In this document: in pieces, positions 44,959 through 54,714 of the stretch
Numbering within the stretch: the stretch's first letter is position 1
Layout: each line of letters opens with the position of its first letter
Source of the DNA: Pseudorhodobacter sp. E13
Lineage (GTDB): Bacteria > Pseudomonadota > Alphaproteobacteria > Rhodobacterales > Rhodobacteraceae
Assembly (NCBI RefSeq): GCF_003991405.1
Contig: NZ_RPEN01000149.1
Coordinates: 55,413 to 119,412, forward strand
Direction of reading: 5' to 3'
DNA: 64,000 bases
Translations under genes and position numbers: made by a program
Notes under the pieces: generated by a model
What the model was told of the DNA's origin: nothing
The model's database searches: none
What the model saw: only the letters and a program-made list of their open reading frames with translations

Positions 44959-47256
44959 TCAGTTCGGGTTATCACAGCGGATGGTCGCCTGCACCCGCCC
45001 CCGCACCGCCTGCTGCCAGCGCAACTGGATCATCCGGCCATCGGTGCCGCGTTCAGTTTCGCAATAGGGCATGGTGTAGTCGATAACGTTGGACGCATTG
45101 CGCACCGCGTTTTCCTTGACCAGCCCCATCACATTCCGCGCCCGCGAACCAAAGGGCAGGAACCCGGCCGTATCCACCAACCAGATAGAGGCTTCGGTGT
45201 TCTGGTCATGCTGAATCGTCACCGGGCTTTGCGTGATCTGGTTGACACCATTATAGGTATTCGCCTCGATGATCACATTGCGGAACCGGGAATAATCCAG
45301 CGTGGCATGTGTTGTATCGACGGCATCCACCCGGTCGATATTGTTGTTCACCGTGCGGAACGCGTTATCGCTCATCGAGAAACCGTTGATGAAATGGCCA
45401 GGCCCATAGGGTGTAACCACGATAAAGCTCAGCGATGGGGCGGAATCGGTGCAGGTAAAGATATTGCCCGTGATCGTCAGCCCACCAAAGGAGAACTCGG
45501 AATTGAACTCCGGCGCGCTGTCATGCTCATTGCCCCATTCGATATAGCAATTGTCGACGTAATTCCCGGTAATCAGCGTCTTTACATTGGTCGAGGTAAA
45601 GACAATTCCGGCGCGGCGCACCCCTGCGGTCTGATCGTCGCCCTGAAAGAAGTGATTGCCGATGATCATATTGCCCGACCCGCCCAAGATTGCGAAATGG
45701 GCAAAGCGGACAATCCGGTTGTTGCGGATTTTGGGGTCGTTGGAATTGACGTTCATCGCGATGGTCGTGCGGTCCTGCACCCGCAGCGGTTGTTCGTTTG
45801 ACAGGAACTGGCACTGATCGACATGCAAACCCTGACACCCCTCTTTGATCGAGGTGATGCCCCGGTCTTTTGGTTTGTTGAATGTGCAATCCGAAATGAT
45901 CGTCCCGATCCCGGCAGAGGGCAGCATCACCGCGCTGCAACGGCCGTTGCACTGGAATTCAATATCCCGCATCTCAAACCGGCCAAGGTTGGCCCAATTG
46001 CTGAAATCCAACAGGTATTGATAGCGGGTGAAGGTATAGGTGCGCGTGCCAGCAGCACCCCAAAGCGGTCGGCTCAACTCGATCGTGCCAGCACCCACGT
46101 CTTTTGACGCGACATAGACCTCACGCCCGACACCGGTGCCTGTCACCCGTGACCCGACAGGAATATTTGCCACATTGGCAACCCCGGTCAGACGGACAGC
46201 GTTGCTCGTCGGGGTGTAAGTGGCCACCGAAGTCGTGGTCACATCGTTCCAGGCGGTGCTGTTACCCGCCTCCAGCATCCCATTTGCCAGCACACGGCGC
46301 TGCACCAGCGTGTTCAAACCAGACACAGCGGCCACATCCACCGGGCTTTTGAGCAGGACGCGACGACCGCTCAGGTCAAATACCGTATGATCGGTAAAAT
46401 GGAACAACACCTGAAGCCCGCGCCGGAAGCCTTCTTCCTCATCGCCAAAGGCGGCCTCGTAAGTGTCCATATTGTAGTCGCGGGTGCAGGACAGGCGAAA
46501 CTGCGACGGCATCGAAACGGTGCCTTCAAAGCGGACCTTGCTGGTAAAGGTGACGTTGGTGTTCAGGAAATAGGTGCCCTTGGACACCAGAACCGACACT
46601 TGATTGTTGCGGGCATAGGTATCGGCGGCGTCAAAGGCGGCGGCGTCATCGGTCACGCCATCGCCCCGCGCGCCAAAGTCGCGCACATCCACCCAATCCA
46701 TCAAATCGCGCAGAAAGGCCGAGGTGATGTCTTCGATCTCGATATCATCAATCCGCACCACGCCCCCGGTCGGGCCAGTCAGATCAAGGCCGAAATGGCC
46801 GAAAACCGGGGTCGCCCCCCAGGCCATATCCACGCCAGAGCGGTTGCCCGTGGCAATAATGGCCGAAACCGTGACCACCTCGCCATAAGTGGTCAGCGCC
46901 ACAGAAGGCCCGGTTTGCGGCACACTGGTGACATTGCTGTTGTTGGACGCCCCGGCCCAAGCCGCGATCCGAACACTTGGCAAGTTACCCGCAACCGCTT
47001 TCACGCGGGCAGTGACACGCAGATACAAACCCGGAATAATCGGCGTTTCGATATAGGAGCGCAGCCGTTGCGTGCTGGCGGTCTTTTGCAATTCCAGACA
47101 GCCGCCAAAATCCTGATCCGCCGGAACATAAGCAGCATTTGATTGCCCGGCATAGCTGCCCGATCCGGGCCTGCCGTCCTCACGCGACCACAGATTAAGC
47201 CCTGCTGAAAACGGGGGGGGCATCAGCACCAGCCCGTCGGTAATCGCCTTGTTCAT
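44959..47256 (-). CDS. Tailspike-like beta-helix protein (pectate lyase 3 / GH28-related)
   Basis: A 765-residue protein, the longest of unknown role here. It starts MNKAITDGLVLMPPPF with no signal peptide. A 180-residue N-terminal domain follows (carbohydrate-binding-like: LRVTARVKAVAGN), then at about 190 the Pectate_lyase_3 hallmark DVRDFGARGDGVTDDAAAF, and many Asn-rich parallel beta-helix coils (ISDCTFNKP, IRNNRIVRFAHF, NMIIGNHFFQG). The layout is that of phage tailspikes. Related Rhodobacterales genes may encode gene-transfer-agent head spikes (GhsA/GhsB), which I recall as unlinked to the main GTA cluster, but I cannot confirm the match. The start at 47256 has a GAGGG ribosome site. 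Confidence 0.75.
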   Translation of the reverse strand: MNKAITDGLVLMPPPFSAGLNLWSREDGRPGSGSYAGQSNAAYVPADQDFGGCLELQKTASTQRLRSYIETPIIPGLYLRVTARVKAVAGNLPSVRIAAWAGASNNSNVTSVPQTGPSVALTTYGEVVTVSAIIATGNRSGVDMAWGATPVFGHFGLDLTGPTGGVVRIDDIEIEDITSAFLRDLMDWVDVRDFGARGDGVTDDAAAFDAADTYARNNQVSVLVSKGTYFLNTNVTFTSKVRFEGTVSMPSQFRLSCTRDYNMDTYEAAFGDEEEGFRRGLQVLFHFTDHTVFDLSGRRVLLKSPVDVAAVSGLNTLVQRRVLANGMLEAGNSTAWNDVTTTSVATYTPTSNAVRLTGVANVANIPVGSRVTGTGVGREVYVASKDVGAGTIELSRPLWGAAGTRTYTFTRYQYLLDFSNWANLGRFEMRDIEFQCNGRCSAVMLPSAGIGTIISDCTFNKPKDRGITSIKEGCQGLHVDQCQFLSNEQPLRVQDRTTIAMNVNSNDPKIRNNRIVRFAHFAILGGSGNMIIGNHFFQGDDQTAGVRRAGIVFTSTNVKTLITGNYVDNCYIEWGNEHDSAPEFNSEFSFGGLTITGNIFTCTDSAPSLSFIVVTPYGPGHFINGFSMSDNAFRTVNNNIDRVDAVDTTHATLDYSRFRNVIIEANTYNGVNQITQSPVTIQHDQNTEASIWLVDTAGFLPFGSRARNVMGLVKENAVRNASNVIDYTMPYCETERGTDGRMIQLRWQQAVRGRVQATIRCDNPN

Positions 47257-47401
47257 TGATAAACCCTCACGTTTGTGCGCATTTTCCAAGGCAAACCCAG
47301 TCGGGGCCCGCCGTGACAAGGGCCAGAATTAGCGCGGTGGGGTTAATTCAGCTTAAGACGACCGTGCGCAGCCCTGCACAGGGGCGCAACGCTTTTGCGC
47401 C

Positions 47402-48385
47402 TCAGCGCCGCTTGGCCAACGTGGCCAGAACTTCGGCGGCGGCGCTGTCAGGGGTCATATCCCCTTGCGCCACAGCATCCCCGGCACGGCGCATGGTGGC
47501 GCGAATGTCGGGGTTTGCTGTCAGTGCGGCCAAAAGCCCTTGGCGCACCTCCTCTTCAAACCAATGGCGGGCCTGTGCGGCGCGGGCGGCCTCCCAATGG
47601 CCGTTGGCCTGCCGCCAGTTCGTCAGGCTTTGCATCTCTTCCCAGGCCTTTGCCAAGCCGGCCTCCTCCAGTGCCGAGACGGTCATCGCCTTGGGAAAAC
47701 CCTCCGGGTCTTGCGGGCGACGGCGCAGCAGGCGCAGCGCACCGGAATAATCGGCGCAGGTGCGCAGCGCGGCAGGCTTCAGATCGCCATCCGCCTTGTT
47801 GACAAGGATCAGATCGGCCATCTCCATGATCCCGCGCTTGACGCCTTGCAATTCATCCCCACCCGCCGGGGCCAGCAGCAGGATGAACAGATCCGACAAT
47901 TGCGCGACCACGGTTTCCGATTGCCCAACGCCCACCGTTTCAATCATCACCACGTCAAAGCCCGCCGCCTCGCATAGCGCCACCGCTTCGCGCGTGCGCC
48001 GTGCCACGCCGCCCAGATGCGTCTGGCTTGGCGAAGGGCGGATAAAGGCTTGCGGCGCGCGGCTCAACCGCTCCATCCGGGTCTTGTCGCCCAGAATGGA
48101 CCCGCCCGACCGCGCCGAGGAAGGGTCCACCGCCAGCACCGCCACGCGCAAGCCTTGCGCAACCAGCATCAGCCCAAAGCTTTCGATGAAGGTGGATTTG
48201 CCTACCCCCGGCGTGCCCGACAGCCCGATGCGCAGCGCCTGCCGCCCGGTCCCGCGCAGCCGATCGGCCAGATCCAGCGCCTGCGCCCGGTGATCGGGTC
48301 GCGCCGATTCCACCAAGGTAATCCCCCGCGCCAGCGCCCGCCTGTCGCCTGCCGCGACCTTTTCTGCAATTTCTGAAACATCCAT
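47402..48385 (-). CDS. meaB: Methylmalonyl-CoA mutase-associated GTPase MeaB
   Basis: MeaB guards and reactivates B12-dependent acyl-CoA mutases. The 327-residue P-loop GTPase has GLSGTPGVGKST (54-65), VLAVDPSSARSGGSILGDKTRM, FDVVMIETVGVGQSE and the NKAD guanine motif (ILVNKADGD). The start MDVSEIAEK is preferred to the frame 13 codons upstream. No mutase gene is adjacent. Confidence 0.95.
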   Translation of the reverse strand: MDVSEIAEKVAAGDRRALARGITLVESARPDHRAQALDLADRLRGTGRQALRIGLSGTPGVGKSTFIESFGLMLVAQGLRVAVLAVDPSSARSGGSILGDKTRMERLSRAPQAFIRPSPSQTHLGGVARRTREAVALCEAAGFDVVMIETVGVGQSETVVAQLSDLFILLLAPAGGDELQGVKRGIMEMADLILVNKADGDLKPAALRTCADYSGALRLLRRRPQDPEGFPKAMTVSALEEAGLAKAWEEMQSLTNWRQANGHWEAARAAQARHWFEEEVRQGLLAALTANPDIRATMRRAGDAVAQGDMTPDSAAAEVLATLAKRR

Positions 48386-48532
48386 TCTGCGGCTCCGGCA
48401 AGGTTTCGCTTGTTTTGGGGGCAAGGTGACAGCTTTGTCATCATTCCCCCCTCGCTTTGGGGTTTTTTGCCCGTCTTACTGCCTATATGCCAGAGGGAAC
48501 GGGAAAAAAGCCCCGAAAGAAACGAGGTTCAC

Positions 48533-49264
48533 ATGCTGAAACCCCTGCGCGCGACCATTGTCGCCCTTGCCTGCGCTGCCGCCCTGCCCACGACCGCCCT
48601 TGCGGAACGGATCGAGGACAAGGCCACCTTTGACGTGGTGATCCGTGGCATCAGCGCCGCCTCGCTTGCCTTTTCCGGCGTGCAAGAGGGCAACCGCTAT
48701 GCCGTCTCGGGCCTGCTGAAAAGTGCGGGCATCGCGGCGATGTTCCGCAAGATCAGCTATAACGCCACCGCAAAGGGGGCCGTGTCTGGCACGCGCTACA
48801 CCCCGTTCAGCTATGTCGAACAGGCGGATAACGGCAAAACCAAATCCACCAGCAAGATGACTTATTCGAAGGGCGTGCCCAGCGCGGTGCAATACACCCC
48901 CCCGCGCGAAGGTCGCGACAAGGATGTGAACCCCGCTACCCAAGGTGGCACGGTGGATACGCTGACCGCGCTTTACGCCGTTCTGCGCGATGTCGATGCG
49001 GGGCAGGAATGCAAGGTCAGCCTGAAAATGTATGATGGCCGCTATGTCAGCTCCATCGCGATTTCCAACCCGAAAAAGCAAGGGGATGCCGTGGTCTGCA
49101 CCGGCCAATACCGCCGCATCGCAGGCTTCAAACCTGCGGAAATGGCCGAACGCACCACCTTCCCCTTTACCCTGACCTACAGGCCCGCAGGCGATGGACG
49201 GATGCGGGTGACAGAGGTTGCGATGGATTCCATCTATGGCAAAGCCGCGATGAAACGCCGATAA
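48533..49264 (+). CDS. DUF3108 periplasmic protein
   Basis: The 243-residue protein has a clear signal peptide (ATIVALACAAALPTTALA|ER) and a DUF3108 body: FDVVIRGISAASLAFSGV, GTRYTPFSYVEQAD and YDGRYVSSIAISN. DUF3108 resembles lipocalin-like beta folds of unknown role in the envelope. A GAGG site lies before the ATG. It ends 7 nt before hrpB, so the two are probably co-transcribed. Confidence 0.85.
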   Translation: MLKPLRATIVALACAAALPTTALAERIEDKATFDVVIRGISAASLAFSGVQEGNRYAVSGLLKSAGIAAMFRKISYNATAKGAVSGTRYTPFSYVEQADNGKTKSTSKMTYSKGVPSAVQYTPPREGRDKDVNPATQGGTVDTLTALYAVLRDVDAGQECKVSLKMYDGRYVSSIAISNPKKQGDAVVCTGQYRRIAGFKPAEMAERTTFPFTLTYRPAGDGRMRVTEVAMDSIYGKAAMKRR

Positions 49265-49271
49265 CGGTGCC

Positions 49272-51728
49272 GTGAATCAAACGGTCCAACCCCTTCCCAT
49301 TGACGAGGCGCTGCCACGGATGATCGACGCGCTGCGGGCGCGCGGCATGGCCGTGCTGCAAGCGCCCCCCGGTGCGGGTAAAACCACCCGCGTGCCTTTG
49401 GCGATGCTGGCGACGGGGCTGTGCAAGGGCCGCATCCTGATGCTGGAACCCCGCCGCCTCGCCGCCCGGTCCTCGGCGGAACGCATGGCCGAAACGCTGG
49501 GCGAAGCGGTGGGCCAAACCGTCGGCTACCGCGTGCGCGGAGAGGCCAAGATCGGCCCCGCCACCCGCATCGAGGTGGTGACAGAAGGCATCCTGACCCG
49601 GATGATCCAATCTGATCCCGGCCTTGATGGCATCGGCGCGCTGATCTTTGACGAATTCCACGAACGCAGCCAGAACGCCGATCTGGGGCTCGCACTGGCG
49701 TTGGAACTGCGCGGCGCCCTGCGCGAGGATTTGGTGCTGCTGGTCATGTCCGCCACGCTGGATGCAGCCCCCGTGGCTGCCCTGATGGGGGATGCGCCGC
49801 TGATCACCTCTGAAGGGCGGGCGTTTCCGGTGGAAACTCGCTGGCTGCCCCGCCCCCTGCCCCCGCGCGCACGTCTGGAAACCGAAGTCGCCGCCCTGAT
49901 CTGCCAAGCGCTGGAAGAGTGCCCCGAAGGCGGGCTGTTGGCCTTTCTGCCCGGCGAAGGTGAAATCCGCCGGGTAGAGGCCGCGCTGAAAGGCCGCTTG
50001 CCCGAAGGCTGCGTGGTCCGCCCCCTGTTTGGCAACATGTCTTTTACCGACCAGCGTGCCGCCCTTGCCCCGCAAGCCACGGGCCGCAAGATCGTGCTGG
50101 CCACCGCCATCGCTGAAACCTCGCTGACGCTGCCCGATATCCGCGTGGTGGTGGATGCAGGCCGGTCCCGCCGCGCGCGGTTTGACCCCAATTCCGGCAT
50201 GTCGCGCCTTGTCACCGAACGCGTGACCAAGGCAGAGGCTGAACAGCGCCGGGGCCGCGCGGGCCGGGTGGCGCCGGGCACCTGCTACCGGCTGTGGACG
50301 AAGGGCGAGGAAGGCGGCCTCGCCCCCTTCCCCCCCGCAGAGATCGAGGCCGCAGACCTGACCCCGCTGGCGCTGGAACTGGCGCTTTGGGGCAGCGCCG
50401 AAGGGCTGGCCTTTCTGACGCCGCCCAATCCGGGTGTGATGGCCGAGGCGCAGGCGCTGCTGACAGCCCTTGGCGCGCTGAAAGGCGGGCGCATCACCGA
50501 TCATGGCCGCGCGCTGGCGGCCCTGCCCCTGCACCCGCGCCTTGGCCATATGCTGCAAACCGCAGGCGCTGGCCCCGATGCCGCCACGCTGGCGGCTTTG
50601 CTGGCCGAACGCGACCCTGTGCGCGGCGCGCCCCCTGATTTGGCCCTGCGCCTTGCCGCCATCGCCAACCCCCGCAGTTTTGAGGATAACCACCCCTATA
50701 CCGCCGATCGCGGCGTGATCGACCGCATCAAGGTTGAGGCAAAACGCCTGAAACGCAGCGAAACGCCAAGCGACCTAAGCCCCGGCCAGCTTGCCGCGCT
50801 GGCCTATCCCGACCGCATCGGCCTGCGCCGCAAAGGCGACGCGCCCCGCTATATCCTGTCAGGCGGCAAAGGGGCCGTGATGGAGGACGGCACACCGCTG
50901 GCAGGTCACCGTCTGATCGTCGCCACCGATCTGGATGGCGACACCCGCGAGGCGAAAATTCGTCAAGCCGCCGCCCTGCACGACTCCGAATTGCGCGCAC
51001 TTTATGCCGATCAGATCGCTTGGGTGGACCTGTGCGAATGGTCGCGCCGCGACGGTAAGATCATCGCCCGCCGGCAGGAATGTTTCGGGGCTTTGGTGCT
51101 GGATGACCGCTTGTGGCCCGAAGCCCCAGCCGAGGCGATGGCCCGCGCCGCCTTTGACGGTTTGCGCGCGATTGGCCTGCCGTGGACGCCTGCCGCCAAA
51201 CGCCTGCGCGCGCGGGTGGACCTGTGCCGCGCCGATGGCTCGGACCTGCCCGACCTGTCGGATGCAGCGCTGCTGGCAGACCCGGATTGGTTGCTGCCCT
51301 ATCTGACAAAGGCGAAAACCGAAAGCCAGTTGCGCAGCCTAGATCTGACAGACCCGTTGCGCGCGTTTCTGGGCTGGGACGCGCTGCAACTCTTGGACCG
51401 GCTGACGCCCAGCCATTTCACCACACCGCTGGATCGCCGCATCCCGATTGACTACGATGGCGAGGCACCGGGGATTGAGCTGCGCCTGCAAGAACTCTTT
51501 GGCGTCACCACCCATCCGACCGTGGGGCCAAAGGCCTTGCCGCTGCGCATCACGCTGCTGTCACCCGGCGGCAAACCGGTGCAAGTGACGATGGATCTGC
51601 CGGGGTTCTGGACGAATTCCTATGCCGATGTCCGCAAGGATATGCGCGGGCGCTACCCCCGGCACCCATGGCCCGAAGACCCGCGCGAGGCGGACCCGAC
51701 CCTGCGCGCCAAACCGCGCGGCACCTAA
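49272..51728 (+). CDS. hrpB: ATP-dependent helicase HrpB
   Basis: A DEAH-box helicase of 818 residues. Walker A is LQAPPGAGKTTRVPLAML (about 29-46). The DEAH-like box is FDEFHERSQNADLGLALAL (126 region), with MSATLDAAPVAALM after it. Motif VI is QRRGRAGRVAPGTCYRLW. The C-terminal HrpB domain holds WPEAPAEAMARAAFDGL and the end motif RGRYPRHPWPEDP. Start is a GTG at 49272; the ribosome site is weak. In E. coli it is non-essential and its role is unclear (RNA helicase type). Confidence 0.94.
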   Translation: MNQTVQPLPIDEALPRMIDALRARGMAVLQAPPGAGKTTRVPLAMLATGLCKGRILMLEPRRLAARSSAERMAETLGEAVGQTVGYRVRGEAKIGPATRIEVVTEGILTRMIQSDPGLDGIGALIFDEFHERSQNADLGLALALELRGALREDLVLLVMSATLDAAPVAALMGDAPLITSEGRAFPVETRWLPRPLPPRARLETEVAALICQALEECPEGGLLAFLPGEGEIRRVEAALKGRLPEGCVVRPLFGNMSFTDQRAALAPQATGRKIVLATAIAETSLTLPDIRVVVDAGRSRRARFDPNSGMSRLVTERVTKAEAEQRRGRAGRVAPGTCYRLWTKGEEGGLAPFPPAEIEAADLTPLALELALWGSAEGLAFLTPPNPGVMAEAQALLTALGALKGGRITDHGRALAALPLHPRLGHMLQTAGAGPDAATLAALLAERDPVRGAPPDLALRLAAIANPRSFEDNHPYTADRGVIDRIKVEAKRLKRSETPSDLSPGQLAALAYPDRIGLRRKGDAPRYILSGGKGAVMEDGTPLAGHRLIVATDLDGDTREAKIRQAAALHDSELRALYADQIAWVDLCEWSRRDGKIIARRQECFGALVLDDRLWPEAPAEAMARAAFDGLRAIGLPWTPAAKRLRARVDLCRADGSDLPDLSDAALLADPDWLLPYLTKAKTESQLRSLDLTDPLRAFLGWDALQLLDRLTPSHFTTPLDRRIPIDYDGEAPGIELRLQELFGVTTHPTVGPKALPLRITLLSPGGKPVQVTMDLPGFWTNSYADVRKDMRGRYPRHPWPEDPREADPTLRAKPRGT

Positions 51729-51744
51729 CCCCAAAGCCCCCGGA

Positions 51745-53031
51745 TCACGCGGCGCAGCTATGGCGTGGCGTCGTCGGGACCTCAAAAGCCGGACGCTGAA
51801 GATAGGCCCGCTCCACCCTGCGGCGCAGCAGAACCCGCGCCTCATGGGCCAGCAACACCCTGCGGGCCGCAGGATTTGGGCGGCTTTGTGTGAATTCCTG
51901 TGCAAACAGCACCTGTTCCAGCGCTGTCAGTGACCGCGCAGGCAATGCCTCAAACACCTGCGGGCCGGGGTAAAGCGTTTCCGCCGCCGTGCCTTCGGCA
52001 ATGACCAGATGATGCTGCTGCAACAGCAAATGATGATAGCTGACCTTGCCAGTCCCAACCGCCCGGAACACGCCGGGCAACGACAGCAGATGTTTGGCCG
52101 CCACCAGAACCTCTGCCTCGCCGAACAGCAATTCGCAATCTGCCCCCGACAGCATCACCAAATGCTGGCCCGACAACCAAAGATCGCGGTCATTGTCCAG
52201 AACACCTGCGGAAATGCAGACCGGCAAAGCCTCGTCCTGCGCGATGACGCTGCCACCGCCGACCCAGAGCAAGGGCTGCGCGCCCGCGTCCAGTGTTTCC
52301 ACCAGATCGCCGGCTTGCAGGGTTTCGACCGCGCGGGGGCCAAGCGGCGTCTGGATCAACGTGCCCGCGACAAAGCACACCGGATTGCCGTTCAGGAACC
52401 GCGTTGACCACACCCCATTGGGATCATTCGCATCCAGAACCGCGTTCGGATAGTTGGAAATAGCCGCCGCATTGCCCGACCCGGGGATAATATAATCAAT
52501 CGCGCCGCCATTGGTCATGCCGGTTTGGGCCACGCCCGTATAGCCATTGGTCCACTGGACCTGCTGATAGATGAAATCAATTTCGAAATTGCCGTTTTGA
52601 GTATGCTCCAACACCAATTGAAACGTGTTGGTCCCGGCAGAGCCGTTGTAGGCCCGCACCCCAAGCCAAGTGATTGTGACCCGTTTGCTGGCCGGGTCCA
52701 GATCCCAATAGATATTATTGGTGCCCGTCGCGGTCCCGGCGCGAATATCGACATCCGACCAGAACACCGCAATTGCAGGATAAGACAGGTTGGCCAGCGG
52801 CGATGGGGTATAGGCTGTCACCGGGCCATTAAAGGTGATCAGGCCATTAGTGTTGATATAGATGCTGGTGTAATTGGTGCCAAAGTAGTTGATGCCCGAA
52901 GGCCCAAACACCGAGGTGATATTCACCAGAATGGACCCATCGTCATAATTGCCTGCCGTCAGCGGCGTGCCGCGAAAGCTACCCTCTCCGACGCCCTGCG
53001 GGCCACCCAAACCTGTGTTGATCGCAGCCAT
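51745..53031 (-). CDS. Secreted NIDO-Hint domain protein
   Basis: A 428-residue protein with no classical signal peptide. The N-terminal region (about 1-200) looks like a nidogen (NIDO) domain: YFGTNYTSIYINTNGLITFN, YPAIAVFWSDVDIRAGT and NGNFEIDFIYQQ. A Hint domain (hedgehog/intein-like, about 218-360) starts with CFVAGTLIQTPLGPRAVETL and contains LWLSGQHLVMLSG and EVLVAAKHL. The Cys at the Hint start and the GQH motif suggest autoprocessing. A basic tail follows, ending in Cys-Ala-Ala. Likely a surface or secreted (type I) adhesion-like protein; the role of the Hint in bacteria of this order is not settled. Confidence 0.85.
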   Translation of the reverse strand: MAAINTGLGGPQGVGEGSFRGTPLTAGNYDDGSILVNITSVFGPSGINYFGTNYTSIYINTNGLITFNGPVTAYTPSPLANLSYPAIAVFWSDVDIRAGTATGTNNIYWDLDPASKRVTITWLGVRAYNGSAGTNTFQLVLEHTQNGNFEIDFIYQQVQWTNGYTGVAQTGMTNGGAIDYIIPGSGNAAAISNYPNAVLDANDPNGVWSTRFLNGNPVCFVAGTLIQTPLGPRAVETLQAGDLVETLDAGAQPLLWVGGGSVIAQDEALPVCISAGVLDNDRDLWLSGQHLVMLSGADCELLFGEAEVLVAAKHLLSLPGVFRAVGTGKVSYHHLLLQQHHLVIAEGTAAETLYPGPQVFEALPARSLTALEQVLFAQEFTQSRPNPAARRVLLAHEARVLLRRRVERAYLQRPAFEVPTTPRHSCAA

Positions 53032-53216
53032 TCTGGCTCTGCCCTATGATGCGTTTTCCTTTGGGCAATATGGGCGGGCACTGTGGCCAATTCGGGCATG
53101 ATCTGCGGCATTTATAAGAAATTGGAAACAATCCGAGCCGCAAATTCGCCGCAATCCGCAACAATCGCGCAGTGCTGGCCTGATTGATTGCGCTCTGGAA
53201 ACAATGCGCGGCGCTG

Positions 53217-53765
53217 TCACAACTGGGTGGGCAGGTTTTCGGAAGAGGTGATGCCCGCAAAATCGGCAAGGGTGCCAAGTGTCACCGACAACACGGTTTC
53301 GGGGCTATGTGCCACGCCATCGGGGCCGGTGATACCAAAGCCAAAGACGGCATCTTGTGGCAAAAGCACGTCAAAACCCAAATTCGCGGCCATGCGTAAA
53401 CTACTGGAAACGCAGTAATTTATTGCCGCCCCGATAAAGACTATGCGCATGATGCCCTGATCGCGCAGATGCGCCTCCAGCCCGGTGCCAACAAAGGCAG
53501 AAGAGCCATGTTTGACAAAGCAGGCCTCCCCCGGCAGGGGCGCGGCGCAGGGCATTACCGCCCCGCCCGGCGTGCCCAACCGAAAGCCTGATTTCGGGTT
53601 AGGATCATCGTGATGGATATGGACCACGGGCAAATCCCTGGCCCGGAACAGGGCCAGCGTTTCGGCAATCCGCGCCTCTGCCTGCGGGTTGGACCGCGGC
53701 AGGCCCGCCGCGGTGCGGCGGGCAAATTCCATCTGGCAATCAATGACCAGCAGCGCGGTGGTCAT
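53217..53765 (-). CDS. Isochorismatase-like cysteine hydrolase
   Basis: A 182-residue alpha/beta hydrolase of the nicotinamidase/isochorismatase type. The catalytic triad is visible: D9 (LVIDCQMEF), K85 (FVKHGSSAF) and C118 (AAINYCVSSSL). Substrate unknown. It follows argF by 3 nt on the same strand, so it is in the argDF transcript or a later gene of it, though its link to arginine is unclear. Confidence 0.88.
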   Translation of the reverse strand: MTTALLVIDCQMEFARRTAAGLPRSNPQAEARIAETLALFRARDLPVVHIHHDDPNPKSGFRLGTPGGAVMPCAAPLPGEACFVKHGSSAFVGTGLEAHLRDQGIMRIVFIGAAINYCVSSSLRMAANLGFDVLLPQDAVFGFGITGPDGVAHSPETVLSVTLGTLADFAGITSSENLPTQL

Positions 53766-53768
53766 GGC

Positions 53769-54695
53769 CTAGACGCCAAGGCACCAGCGCATCACCGCTT
53801 TTTGCGCGTGCAGCCGGTTTTCCGCCTCGTCAAAGATCACGGAATGAGGGCCATCCATCACCGCACTTGTCGCCTCATCATTGCGGTGGGCGGGCAGGCA
53901 ATGCATGAACAAGGCATCGGGCTTGGCCCGCGCCATCAGCGCCTCATTCACCTGATAGCCGCGCAACTGGTTGTGGCGGCGTTCCTTGGCGGATTCCGGG
54001 TCATGCATGGACACCCAAGTATCGGTGACCACCAGATCGGCCCCTTCAACGGCTTTGGCCGGGTCCCGCTCTACCGTGACGGCGACGCCTTTGTCGCGGG
54101 CGAAATTCAGCCATTCGGCCTCTGGGTCCAGCGTGGGCGGGCCGGTGAAGGTGAAATCAAAGCCGAATTGCCCGGCGGCATGCAGAAAGCTGGCGGCGAC
54201 ATTGTTGCCATCGCCGCACCAGACCACCTTTTTGCCCGCGATGGGGCCGCGATGTTCCTCATAGGTCATGACATCGGCCATGATCTGGCAAGGGTGGGTG
54301 CGGTTGGTCAGCCCGTTGATCACCGGCACGGTCGCATGTTCGGCCATCTCTTGCAGGGTGGCCTCCTCAAAGGTGCGGATCATGATCAGGTCGACATAGC
54401 GCGACAAGACGCGGGCGGTGTCGGCGATGGTTTCGCCATGACCAAGCTGCATTTCCTTGCCCGACAGAACCATGGTTTGCCCGCCAAGCTGGCGCACGCC
54501 GACATCGAAGGACACGCGGGTCCGGGTGGAGGGTTTTTCAAAGATCAGCGCGACCATATGGCCGGCCAGCGGCTGGTCATCATCGGGCGTGCCCTTGGGG
54601 CGGCCGTTGCGGGCGGTTTTCATCGCATGGGCGCTGTCGATCATGACCCGCAGAGCGGCGGCATCGGTGGTGTGGATATCAAGAAAATGGTTCAT
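53769..54695 (-). CDS. argF: Ornithine carbamoyltransferase
   Basis: Makes citrulline from ornithine and carbamoyl phosphate. The 308-residue protein has the carbamoyl-phosphate site STRTR (near 53, [10 protein letters not shown]), [13 protein letters not shown] and the ornithine-binding HCLPAHRND. The start MNHFLDIHT at 54695 is preferred over an upstream frame running through the GC-rich repeat. It lies downstream of argD with a repeat element between them. Confidence 0.96.
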   Translation of the reverse strand: MNHFLDIHTTDAAALRVMIDSAHAMKTARNGRPKGTPDDDQPLAGHMVALIFEKPSTRTRVSFDVGVRQLGGQTMVLSGKEMQLGHGETIADTARVLSRYVDLIMIRTFEEATLQEMAEHATVPVINGLTNRTHPCQIMADVMTYEEHRGPIAGKKVVWCGDGNNVAASFLHAAGQFGFDFTFTGPPTLDPEAEWLNFARDKGVAVTVERDPAKAVEGADLVVTDTWVSMHDPESAKERRHNQLRGYQVNEALMARAKPDALFMHCLPAHRNDEATSAVMDGPHSVIFDEAENRLHAQKAVMRWCLGV

Positions 54696-54714
54696 CGTTT
54701 TGCTTTCTGGAGGA

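Noticed and set aside
47343..47356. CtrA box upstream of the tailspike-like gene
   Set aside because: The spacing is TTAA-N6-TTAA, one base short of the consensus; noted only as context.
47402..48385. Arginine/ornithine transport ATPase (ArgK) label
   Set aside because: The old ArgK name applies to the same family, but the GTPase motifs and present knowledge point to MeaB.
49167..50693. A 508-codon minus-strand open frame
   Set aside because: Antisense of hrpB and the DUF3108 gene.
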